From Bemisia tabaci (lineage: Eukaryota > Arthropoda > Insecta > Hemiptera > Aleyrodidae): a stretch of 64,000 nt of DNA. The first letter of the stretch is position 1. Each line of letters begins with the position of its first letter. The stretch covers positions 24,787,131-24,851,130 of the forward strand of contig NC_092795.1 in the NCBI RefSeq assembly GCF_918797505.1. The letters run 5' to 3'. The position numbers were made by a program, and so were the translations under genes. Positions 12,369 to 24,300 of the stretch are shown one piece after another. The notes below the pieces were generated by a model that had not been told where the DNA came from, did not search any database, and worked only from the letters and a program-made list of their open reading frames with translations.

Positions 12369-12664
12369 CGGTGTCTAGTTTTTAGTCATTATGGGAAATC
12401 CTGATTTTCCCTGATTTTTGACTTCTAAATCCTGATTTCATAATTTTTCCAAATCCTGATTAAATCCTGCATCTTTGCGAAGAAAAAAAGGCGAATGTAA
12501 CTCCACAAAAATAGCTCGATAAAAAAAATCCGATCGGACGGTCGACTTTTCTTAAATCCTGAATTCAAGACCGATTTTTCCTCAAACCGTGATGAAATCG
12601 GGATTAAATCCTGATTGACCTCAAAGCCTGATAGAATAGGGAAAATCCTGATGCTGGACACCCT
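12369..12664. repeat. AATCCTGATT-rich element with GGTGTCTA / TGGACACC ends
   Basis: Starts GGTGTCTAGTTTTTAG, ends GATGCTGGACACCCTG, and is filled with AATCCTGATT and its variants. Ends resemble those of the elements at 118 and 60285, but the interior is different. Confidence 0.55.
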
Positions 12665-15600
12665 GCTAAGGGAACACAGAAAAATGCAGAGGGTTACATC
12701 AGCCTATCAGTCAATGAGAATGAGGCTCCAACGAGGAGACCCTGCTTCACGCCAACATGACCCAACTTTGTCACGCTTTTCGATAGAACCTCGTTTGCAT
12801 GCTTTGTACCGCCTTTTGTATTATCCCTGTGCTCAGAGGGGGGTGACATAATTTTCGCTAACCTAGGACCGTTCACGAAAAAAAGCCCTCGGTCAACAAA
12901 AACTCGAAATTGAGTTATTAACGCCAGAATAAAAGGGGTTTACCATAAATATCTTGAGAATAAGTAATCTAAAAATATCCAGGCGAACCGGAGTTATGAT
13001 GCATGGGTAGAAGTTCAGGAAACGTAGTTGCGAGGAAAAACCTCTTTGAAATTATTTCATGAGGCTGCTCCACATTAGACTAAAATGGAGGAGACCACAG
13101 TGTGACTGCCACATTCGTAGGATGATAACAAACAGAAGCCGTCAGAATAATTTTCTTTCTACTGCTGTAGTCGAATGGGGCGCCTTCAATTTGGGTGATA
13201 TGCAACGAGCGCGCCTAAGTAAAGAAGTACTGTTATCCAGACCCTAATGCTTCATGCCGCGTGATAGCCGTGATTTGGTTTTCACTGCATAAGACAAGTG
13301 CAAACCCTACAAGTCCTTTCGGAGATTGAAAATTCTTGAATATACATTTTAAATGCTGCACAGTTTCTTTGTACAGTTTGAAGCAGGAAAACTATTTTCA
13401 TTAATCCAAATCTAGTTTGATTTCTCCTTCCTAATCTACCTTGACATGGTTTCAAAAATTTCAGTTCAGTGTTAGCCACAATTTTGGCAGCTATAGTAAT
13501 TTTAGATTTTATAATTGTTCTCCAAAACGACTCAAACTCGGACCATTCTACAATATGCTATACGGTATTATACAAAAATGAACTACTAAATTTTTTTTAA
13601 ATTAATAGAAAAATTCTCAATCCTCAGCAAATACCAATAAAGGTATTATTATGATTATTGAAGGTGCCGTAGAATTTCGAAATTATACTAACATCCAACA
13701 AATGATAAAATACTGAACTTCAAAGAGAATGAAAAAAATCCCCCCCCCCCCCCTACCAAAAACAATTAAACAGATATTTTGAAGCACACCAATCAAGAAC
13801 ATTGTTTCTCCAATTTCATCGAAAATGTGTACTTTGAAGTAACTTTGCAGGTCTAAAATTGAAACAAATATGAATCAATCATGCAGACAGCTTTTATTTT
13901 TTCATAAATAACAATCACGCGATATTTTTAAGTATAAATTTTAGATTAGTAGACCCGCCTGGTTGGGAAAACTAGACGAGGAATAACAGACTTCATAAAA
14001 AACTTATTTTGTAACAAATAAAAACAATAATCTAGAATAGTAACCAATTTTAAAATTTCACCGGCAAACGACTTCCAGACTTAAATTAAATTCCTATAAA
14101 ATGTCAAATTTCAATCAAACCTCGAGCCTCAACCTATTGTTCCTTGAGTTTCAATACTCTCCGCAATTTCAATAGTATTTATTCATGCCTGGTTTTTTTT
14201 CTTTTCTTTTTTTTTTCAAGTTGTTAAAAGAGAATTTTAAGAAATTGGATTTTGCAGCCAGTTCATAGATCCCTTAACTTCACACGCAGTAATCCCTGAG
14301 TTTTGGAACATTTTGGGGTGAGAAATTTCCATGGATATAGGTTGATGATTTTCACAAATATTTCCCTAACAGACTAAGAGCATTCTCTTTTTCTTAAATT
14401 CAAGTAAAATACAGACTAACTTTTCTACTTTTGAAGTTAACTTTCAAATTTTCTTCAAAACAGCTTACTTCATATCAGCTTTTTCATTATTTCACCAATT
14501 TTAGATATTGATTTTCTCCACCAAACACTTCCTTTCCGTTCCAGCACCTTGGTGCTAGCATTACTTTGAGTATTTCTAGCCATTCCATATTCTGCGCAAA
14601 AGAACAAATTCCTTAAACTGGACTGCTTATGATTGTCTGACTAGCTTATTAACTTTGTTCTAAATTTTTTAAACATCAAATTGATAAAATCATTGCCTTT
14701 CCCTCTGAAAAAAGCTTGACATTACTTCTTAAATTAAAGATATTAGGGGCAGAAAAATAATCCTTCTTGTAACCTCATCTGCCTTGATGATTTTGCAGCA
14801 GGAAATCGAACTTCAGATAAGGGATCATTATGGACAGCTGTCATCAATACATTGCTTGAGCCAGCAATACCACCTTATAGCATTTAGCGTTCTATTTATT
14901 TTTTTAATCATTCGATAAAGTCTTGAAGATTACTTGGAATGATGGAAATTAAAAAGATAGTGACAATACAAAAGAGGACAAGTACCAAGCAAAGGAAAAT
15001 TTGATGGTAATGAGAATGTCACTTTGAAGCTAAGAAATGCAGCCCGATGAATAAATATTGCACTTAACTTTACACGAAATTAAAATATAAACAATAAACT
15101 ACACCAAGAATGACAGGTCTTTTCCAAAAGCTTCATACTGGCTACAGAGAGGTTTATTCCACCAATTTTTGTGCTGATAAAGAAACTATATTTTACTTCC
15201 GCCAATTTGAAGCAATATTTCACAAAATTTCGGCATTTATGAAATTGTAAACTACATACAGCCCCAACAACGCTTAAAACGGTCTCACATTACTTGATAG
15301 AGAGTGCATTGCCCGCAGGTCTGAAGAAAAAGTTACAAAAAATAACTTTTTGATCAGTTAGTTTCATGAAACTGCTTGAACGTCTTTCTTTTTAAAACCA
15401 CAGGTGCAAAATCTTTGGATCTAGCAATAGCCAAATCAACGATTATTTGTAGAGTAGGGAAACATTTCCGATTTTACGAGGGTGAAATATAAATGAAAAT
15501 ATACTTTGACTAAAGTCCTCACCTGGCTGTGTATACATTTTTCTACAGCACAAATTTCTAATTGATTGCATATTACTGCAAGGATTATTTGTTCTACATG

Positions 15601-16154
15601 GTCAGTTTTAGTGTTTTCAAGCTCAGGAATCAGCATCTTTACTTTTACCCAGCATTGCCGAATTATATCCTAAAATTTTGTGATCCATTCACTTCTTATT
15701 TATTTATTTATTTATTTTTTTTTTTTTTGCCTGAGACAATGAAAGTCATATATTTTGCCACCACTCTATGTAGAACCAATTTTTACTGCAAACAAACCCT
15801 CCTTGGTCAAATTGGTTGTGATAGAAGTTGGTGTTGGTTGGATTTGAAGGAAACAGATTTTGAAAACTTGCAGTGTAGACGTGGACCCAGATTACTCGTA
15901 ACCTAGTCTCAGAAAAAATTTTCCATCCCTCCTCAATACTGTAGTTCAACCATACAGCCTGCGTAAAGAAAGTCATGTGAAGCTTCTATGTCATGAATCA
16001 CCACTGGGTGAACGCAATTGTTTTCTTACACTTCACTTCTTTTACATTAAAAAACGTTGAGAGGTGTAAAAAAAGAAAGTAAAATATTTCAAAACTTACT
16101 GATATCACAAAAAATGACTCCTTCCACAAGTTTAGGATTTGAAAAAAATTGGTT
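12665..16154. other. Intergenic to NPRL3 3' end, no gene seen
   Basis: AT-rich. A partial copy of the 75-bp core lies near 13178-13218, a poly(C) run at 13741-13754, and an ATTT microsatellite at about 15698-15730. Short open frames only. The stretch nearest 16155 should include the NPRL3 3' untranslated region. Confidence 0.4.
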
Positions 16155-19100
16155 TCAGTCTGCAGAATGTGAATGAAACATCGAAATCGCAAGGTCTTCC
16201 ATTTCACAAGTGATGAGAACATCTCTAAATTTATCTAAAATTTGTAGAAGCTGAGATCTGCGGACATTTTCTAAGTACATTATTTCCTCCAGATGGTGCA
16301 TCCCATGTAAGTATCCTCTCTTGCATAACCTGATGAGAAGATAAAAATCCTCTGGACTTGAGCAAGCGGGAATTTTTAATAGAGATGAGCGCTCCTCCTC
16401 ATTAAAATCGGCTAGAAACTCCTGACTAGAAATCCCATCTATTTGATCCACTGGCTCATCAAATGAGGAGTAATTAACATTTTCTAGGTGTGTGAAATTT
16501 AGAACTTTATCATCGCTTACATTGGAGCTAATATCACTTTCACTGGGTTCTCTCGCACTACTAGTTTCTATATCGGAATTGCTTTGAAAGCTATCATTCC
16601 GTTCTTCTCTTGAGAAATACTGATGACTACTCGGACCAGATTGCTCCTGTAACAAAATAAAGGATCATGAGCAAAAGTTCCAAAAGAGAAGTTGTGGTTA
16701 TACAGTTTTAAAAGACTTTGGAATCAACTCCTGAATGAGATATTAATAATTAATTTTAAAATTGATCAAATGGGACTTACATTATACAAATTACATCCTA
16801 CTATTTGACCGATAATAATTGTAAACATTTTCATCTTGGTTAAGAGTTATTTTCGGACGTCCCATTGGGCAATTTGTTTTCTTAGAGAACTTTTAAAGAG
16901 TGAACATGTTGCCAAGTGCTTTAATTCATACCTTGTCTGGAGGCCAATTGTCAAAATTTCTCCACTAATTTCCTAATGCCATTTTGATGGCCTAAAATAC
17001 CTATTAATTTCCTGTTATTGAAGTTTTTCCTGATGCTGACATTTTTGTTATTCATAAATGTTTCACAAAATAGAAAGATGAGATCACTTTTAGCTGCTTG
17101 CAAGAGCCTTATCTATTGAATCCGTCGATAATTTATGACACTTGGAATTCAATGTGAAGTTGATTTGACGAGAAAATGCAAAAGAGGAGGTAAAGGAATA
17201 CCTGATGATTAGACAGGCCAGACTGGGTGGGGATGAAAAAAATATAAGTATGAAGCTGGAGTAAGAGCCGATGTTGGAGTAACCAAACAAGAATCTGGAC
17301 TAGTTCAGCTTGCTCATGAGGTTGACACAAAGGGCTAATCTTTTGTCGCATAGACATGGGCAAGGAAAATTCGCTCATCACCTGAGGAACAAAAAAACAA
17401 AAGTTAGATTCCGTTGAATTGTTTTTAGGAAAAACCGTGATAATAAGTTCTGAAGTTCAGCATACGTGTTATGACGAAGATATTGGATTGCTGCTCTTAA
17501 TCTGTTCTGGATTACATACATATAATATACCTAATTTATCGTGATAGACCAGTCATCCTTAGAGGCTTATCACAAAGAGTTAATAAAGATACATTTTTTC
17601 AACAAATGGGTATTAATATTTTCGATAGCCCAAATATATCTACATGACTATCAAAATTTGGTGAGAATTTTGTGTAACAGGAGAGGTTTCAAAGTAACCG
17701 GATTAAGTTGCTGAAAAGATATGAAAAAATAAATTAAGACCTGCAAAAGGTTATGTCCCGGAAAACTTTCAGAGAACTGTTCTATTAGAGGTGAGTGGCT
17801 GTACGTTGGAGCGTCAGGGGACATGACATACACATTACTATCACAGATTGGGTATATAATCAAAGCATCTCCCCAGTAAAGCAGGTGTCCAACTAGGTGA
17901 AAAATCTGTAAATACAAAAGGAATCAAACTGATGAGGTGATAAAACTATACGTGCAATCAAAAACAGACAAAAAATCAAAAACTTAAACTGGGAAGGAAG
18001 ATCCCAATTTAACTACCCACTACTATCCTCACTGAACTGAAGGTTATTACAAGTGACAATCTACTTTTTGTTTCTTTATTGCTTTCCATTTCTAGGAATA
18101 TTATACAAATCGGACTACATTTGGCAATAAAGAACTAACATTTCTGGCTTATTTCAGAGACAACATATGCACCATCACTATCTCTGTGCAGGTAGGTGCT
18201 TTTACAGATACCCCAAAAATAGTGGTTCCATAATGCCAAATGTAGTCAAATTTAAAAAGGTTTTTAAGACCTTGAAGAGAATATCAGACATTTTGACATG
18301 TGGTCCGGTCAAAAATGCATCTTTTTCAAACTAACATTGTTAAATCAAGAGGCTTCTTCTCACATTTCTAGTTCAGTTCAAAGACACAATAATTTTTTAA
18401 GGCAGAAAAGTATTACCTGCTTCAGGGTCAAGTCAGCATCTGCTGATAAAGTTTGCAAACTTTTAATGGGGGAGTACATTTTGATGAGGCGAGTGAGGGC
18501 CGGACTGGCATCTGGTGGAATAGTTTCCAATAGTTTGTACTGATCAGTTAAAAGCAAAATTCCATGGTATGGTCGCAGGTTTTTTAAACAGCTGAAATTC
18601 GAAAGAAAACTAATTAGGATATGTTGGAGTGCTAAGTACATATTTAAAACAAGTTGAAATCTAAATTTACATGCGCTCTTCCTTGAGCAGATCAGAAAAA
18701 TTAAGTTGTATTGGAGTAATGGAGAATTTGCAAGGGTCTGAAATTTGATGAATTTCCTGTTTAAGTGGAATCCTCTGAGTGAACTGAACACGAAGATACC
18801 CTTGATTCATAAATTGAGCGATTATTAGAGGAGATATGACAAAATAACCGATTCTGCTAAAATACATGTGTTTAAATGGGAAATGCCGCCAGATGACGTC
18901 ACAAGGCGGCGCATTTTCTCACTTTTAAATCAATTTTTCTCCAATTTCCCATGTCAGAAAAAAATTATGAAAAATATTGCGAACTCAGCTCATTAGGCAC
19001 TTTCAGATGAAGCAATAAGAAAATTGCGTGCAAATTCTCCATTGTGTTGTTCTCAAGCTTGATATACAACGACTGGAAAATGAGTCTGAAGCTTGAGAAG

Positions 19101-20731
19101 AATCTTACTTTGAATGTTCAGATGTTCTTGAGATTTGAAAACACTGGATAGGCTTTCTACTTATGGTAGCAATACTGTTAAAATAAATGACAAAACAAAT
19201 TCACAAAAAAACGTTGTAAAGGAAAATGCGTACTTATCAATCATTTCTGGTTCTACCATAAATCCTTTACGGTGGCACTGATGAACTTTTTGAGGTAGAC
19301 AGAAGCTAGCTTGGATCCATTTATTGACCCGCAGATGGGTTTTACCACTGGAACTTAGATCTTCATATACCGTTTTTAAATTACGAGCCAGTGAACACTG
19401 CTTTAGTATCATATCAAAAGGGGACTCATGACCGTCTAATGAAGCTTCCTCAGGCCTGAAAGCAAAACATACAACAAATTAATAGGACTGACCTACGTAA
19501 ATACAAAGTGCAGAGATTTTTAATTCATAAAAAAATTCATTTTTCCAGAGATATCATTAATCTGTTATCCTACTTTTGGATGAGTTAAATTTTTAGGATA
19601 TGCTTTCTTCAAAATCCAGTAGTTAGAAGGCAAGGAATTTGAAATGCTGAAAAAGCAGAATAATTATGTCTTCTTTCGCCAAAATTGAGAGATGCAGGAG
19701 AGCAGTGAGCCCATGACCATTGCGTCCTTTTAGCTCAGACAGGAGTCAGTTCACAAGACCCTTCAAGATAGATTTTTAGATTTCGATAGACATTCTGATG
19801 TCTTGAGCAAATTAATTTTCAATCTGACTCTCAATTAACTTAATTTCTTCTTATTTCTGTAAATAGTGTTGTGCAGGCTAGCAGAGGGTGCCACATACTA
19901 CTGTCTTGTGTAAATTAAAAACAAAAAACTTCTTACGGCTCTTTTAATTTAAAGTAAATTCAATTAATTCTCAGTCATCCTACCAATTTTTAAGAGCCGA
20001 GATGATCGTAGCAGGTTATTTAACTAGGAATGGAGAACTCATTCAATATCATTTCCCTCTAGAAGTATGATAAATTCTAAGGACTTTTTTATGCCAAGCA
20101 TACTACCCTCTTCGATAATCTGGCATCAGAGGATCCACAATTTTAAGAGGAATAGTGAATTTAGCTGTTACAATTACCTGGTAGCAGTTGCATCATGAAT
20201 AGCAATCATGGTTTTCATCTCCTCGCTCACATATCCACATCGTTGTTCTTCATGCCTGAGTGCTATCCCAAGCTGCTTACTAAGATCATAGTAACATTTT
20301 ACAATAGAATGGCTGGCTATCGCTTGGAGGGCAAAGACAATGTTGACAAGAAATATTGACGGGCTATTCGCTTTATAGTCGCTAAGATCTGCATGACGAA
20401 TATGAGTGTTCAACAGTGTTGGATGACTGACAAACCTGACATCATTGACTTTCAATTCAAACTTATGCTCACATAGCTCTTGCTTCACCGCAAACAGTGT
20501 TGATAAAACTTCATCGGAAAACCCGCTAAGCTGTCCTTTGATGACATTAGTTGATTGCTGCGGAGGAGCGTACAAGAGGTCTTCGTTCACTGTTAGGGCA
20601 TACGGATTTTTGCGTCTTTTTTGCTGCCTTGTTTCTGGCCTTAAATTGTCTTGGAATGGAAACCGAAACAGAAGTCGATCACCCTTACTGTCACTCTTCA
20701 TAAAGATGACACTAATCGGGTTAGTTTCCAT
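16155..20731 (-). CDS. NPRL3: NPRL3, GATOR1 complex subunit (7 candidate exons)
   Basis: Nitrogen permease regulator-like 3. In the family it joins NPRL2 and DEPDC5 in GATOR1, which acts on Rag GTPases at the lysosome and inhibits TORC1 when amino acids are scarce. Exons in transcript order: 20178-20731, 19234-19455, 18671-18856 (doubtful), 18417-18591, 17741-17905, 17202-17381, 16155-16646. All joins have GT..AG and agree in phase. Recognised blocks are the N-terminal NPISVIFMKS and LLFRFPFQ, then FELKVNDVRFVSHPTLL, the CLPQKVHQ segment, LRPYHGILLL, LLYWGDALIIYP, and a C-terminal MHHLEEIMYLENVRRSQLL. The ATG at 20731 is chosen because it lies in ACCATGG and aligns with the family N-terminus; the frame stays open to 20794. 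Length is 595 residues without the doubtful third exon and 657 with it; the human protein is near 570. Identification is firm; small exon details are inferred. Confidence 0.93.
18107..18253. repeat. TGGACTACATTTTGCAA family MITE in NPRL3 intron
   Basis: AAATCGGACTACATTTGGCA on the left and TGCCAAATGTAGTCAAATTT on the right pair as inverted ends. The interior has CATATGCACCATCACTATCT. It lies between NPRL3 exons 4 and 5. Confidence 0.8.
18671..18856 (-). other. Candidate 62-codon cassette exon in NPRL3
   Basis: An open segment between NPRL3 exons 2 and 4, with an acceptor (TTTTAG) at its 5' side and a donor (GCAT/GTAAAT) at its 3' side. It is 186 bp, and it enters and leaves in the same codon phase. 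The NPRL3 frame therefore stays open whether it is spliced in or skipped. Skipping joins ...VEPEMID to CLKNLRPYHG, which matches the continuous human sequence as I know it. The encoded peptide (IGYFVISPLI... to ...FSDLLKEER) has no part of that alignment. It could be a real alternative exon, a lineage insertion, or a chance open frame between cryptic sites. Confidence 0.4.
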
Positions 20732-21341
20732 GGTGAATTTTGCTAAAGCCAACCTTCGGCTTATGGAAACTAAGGTTGAAGTGTTAACTGACAAACCTAC
20801 TTTTTCTATTACTTAATAAAGTAGATTCCGATGGTCGATGAAAATTAGTCCAAAGAATAATCATGGTAAAAGAAAGGCAAGCGATGGTAGGAAAGTTCAT
20901 TTAAGAGTTGACAGAAACCAAAGGTGAGAGAAAGATTTTTGAAAAAAAAATTGTAAAAAAGGCTTCTCCATCGTTAATATTCTAAAACTGATACTATCAC
21001 TGCACGAATCATGTAAAATTTTAACAAAACATTGACTGAGAAGCTGATGAACCCAGGAAACTCAAAGACTTTGCACAAAAACCATAATATACCAATTGAG
21101 GTTATGTTTATATTTTGATTGGGATCGTTTTCTAACCTAACTTTTTTATGTCAGCCACGCGCGCCGGCTCCCTACAGTAGTTACCTGATAAAACTTTCTG
21201 ATAAGTTAGGATTTTTCCACTCAGTAATCTCAGTAGACTTGTGTAATTTATACAGCTGTATAGGTCTTGAAGTTCTCCTTTATTTGAATTCGTCCTCTTT
21301 CATCAGGTATCTGTGAAAGCTTTTGAGCACTTCCCAAAACC
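20732..21341. promoter_or_regulatory. Shared NPRL3/WDR77 head-to-head promoter interval
   Basis: The start codons of NPRL3 (minus strand) and WDR77 (plus strand) lie about 610 bp apart and diverge, so both promoters and 5' untranslated regions must fall here unless there are upstream noncoding exons. I see no clear TATA box. Both genes are housekeeping growth or RNA-protein regulators, so a bidirectional promoter is plausible. The transcription start sites cannot be placed from the sequence alone. Confidence 0.6.
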
Positions 21342-24300
21342 ATGGCTGGGGATCAAGGTGTAAACAATTCCACGGATGAAGGTTTCATTGACACCTCCTA
21401 TGGCTCTCAGTTCTTCCGCGCAGCAAGGCACATTGATTTTCTTGATATTGCAGAAGGTAAACTCTTTATTTCAAATCCTGCATCTCCATACTTTGTTTGG
21501 CTCTTTTGTGCTGATGCGGCAAATAAAATCTGTGAAATGAGGCTTATTTAAACCCTGCCGCAAGCATCTGTTCAGTGGCGTGGCATGCTTTACGATATAT
21601 CGATAGTTATGCCATTTAAACCGATGGGAAAAGATCTATCAACAGGGTGTTCGCAGCGAACACCTTAATAATCGATTCTTTACCATAGGCTCTAATGGCA
21701 GAACAATCGATACATCGCAATTCACGCCACGCCACTGCATCTGTTAGTTTAATTCTTCATCTAAATGGATTTAGAACCCCTTAACAGTAGACTATTCGGT
21801 TTATCTGATGCTGCCCCTCACTTGCTAATCTCCAAATTTTGAACTTGAAGGTACGTTTTGCTGCGGCATAAAGCAATTTTGTGTGATTGCTAACAGCAGT
21901 CAGGGTTCCTGAGGAGAGCAGCGCTGATGAAAGACATAGACCAAATACAGTAATCTTTGTATTGTGTATTGGGGTCTGAAGTGAAACCTGTAAGTCAAAT
22001 TGATTCTGGGATGAGTATTCAACCGATTACCTCACTTACAAGGCAACTCATAGAAAAAGAACTGACTGCAACCTCGACGTAAGGTTTCCTTTAGATTGAA
22101 TAGAGGGTTAGTCCCTTTTTCTGATCGAAACAATGGTAAACAGGGAAAATGAAAGGGTCTCCTCACTCCGCCAGCCTAGTCAAATGTCTGGTGACCCAAG
22201 GAGTATCTGTCTCCTCTCAAGGGTTTCATTCTCAAGAGACTGCAGAGTGCAGATGATTCCTCGCCAGTGGGTTTTCCGACAAAAGAGGCTATGAGTCATT
22301 CCTCTATGCCCGAATTCAAAAATTTCAAATTCTTCATTAGGCAAAAAGGCATGGCTTGCTTGCTGCAGAAGATGCACACAATCTTGCCGCAACAAAACTT
22401 TGCTCCTAATTGAGGTGTTGTAAAATCCTCTTCGCTGGAATCCTGACATCACCTGAGTACTTAACCTGCGGTAATACTTGTTTCATTTTATTTTTCAGAT
22501 GGATGGGCTATTCTAGGCAAGAGTAACCTCAATTCAAGGTATTGGACAGGATCAATATGGTATTACATGAATGTGGATGATGCTCCCCGGGAAGAAAAGT
22601 ATCTGACTGGGTTTGACTGTAAAGCTGGCATCAATGACGGCAAAATTCTCTCAGATGTCTCACAATCTGTAAGGATATTTCTCTTTCAACAAAATTTAGT
22701 CAGTACACAGAAAATTGAATTATTTTGGAGGATGGAGCAGGAAAATTTGATTTTGAATATCAATGGTCACTATCACTTTGCAAAGTTCTAAACCATTGCG
22801 CCGCCTCAACACTTAAGAGCTAGTTGGGTAATTTTGCTACCTCAGCAAGTAACTCTCTTTGCCAATATTTGAGAAAGAGAATTTGAACTTTTAGGCATTC
22901 ATTTGTTAAAACGGGGGAAATAAGCAAGGATCAAATATTTTTAAGTGAGAAAACTGGGCCACATGTAGATCAATATCTATGTCAGACACTGTATCACCGG
23001 ATGGATGTTGGATGTAATCTTATCGCTCCCATTAAGTATTGTAAGAACATTATTTTCTCAGTGCTCCTGAACAGCCATAATATTGTATTCTTTTCCTTAT
23101 GGATGATCATACCATACCCCTCCAGTATCTTATTTCTTCGAAGGAACAAAAAGTGGGGCTAAACACTTCTTGAAGATAACACAATGGGCCTGTTGCAAAC
23201 TTTTGCTAGAGCAAAAATAAGAGTTGTTTCCTATAGATAATGCCTCAAAAATCACGATGAGCGCATCGGCAAAGTCTGAAATGCACTCATAACTTCACAA
23301 TCTGCGTAAGAAATTTGCGTTTTTTTGAGCTTCCCGCTTCAAAAACGATACTACGCACAGGTGAACATTTTGTTAGAAGAGTCGCTCCATCGTCGGCAAT
23401 ATTCATCATGGCCGACGCTTGCGCAGTTCCGCGCGTATTTCGAGGAGAGTTCAAGGTCAATCAAGGCGGATGAGGAAAATATGAACGTAAACACGCCGAT
23501 TGTTATCTGGTCTAATCCTGTTCAGGTGTTATCTTGTCCCATCACAGGTGTTTTGGCGGATTGGCGTCGGCCATGATGAGTATTGCCGACGATGGAACGA
23601 CTCCTCTAATAAAATGTTCACCTGTGCCGTAGTATCGTTTTTGAAGCGGGAAGCTCAAAAAACCGCAAATTTCTTACGCAGATTGTGAAGTTATGAGTGC
23701 ATTTCAGACTTTGCCGATGCGCTCATCGTGATTTTTGAGGCATTATCTATAAGAAACAACTCTTATTTTTGCTCTAGCAAAAGTTTGCAACAGGCCCATT
23801 AGGTAATCACAATCAATATTAAAAACAAATCTAAAAAGTTGTCATCCTTCCCTCATATGTTTAGTATCATCAGAGCGTTCCTGAGACTAGAAAGGAAACT
23901 GGTAAATAAATCTTAACTATATTAGTCGCTCCGCAACCAAAAAAGAAAAAGGGAAAAAAATTTATACCTTAATATCCTCCCCCACACACAGTCTTTCCCC
24001 GTATATCCTCTGAATTTCCCCCTTTGGTATCTTACTTTCCGAATCCACCCTCTTAACAGAATTGGTTTAAACCTTTCTGCAAAGAGCCATTCTAAACTGA
24101 AACGGTCATTTGAATGGATTTTTAATTCTGTGGAAATAATTATCTGGATTGCGGATGCCACATTTTTGAGTCTCCCAATACATTTGTCTCCTTCAGTGAT
24201 CAAATCTGGAACCTCATAAATAACAATTAAAGTACCCTTGCTTTTAAACAATTTAGGTTGGCTAATTATTTTTGAAAGACAGTTCTAAATCATTTCATGA

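Noticed and set aside
22180..22452. Minus-strand 90-codon frame
   Set aside because: It lies in WDR77 intron 1 and has no recognisable features.
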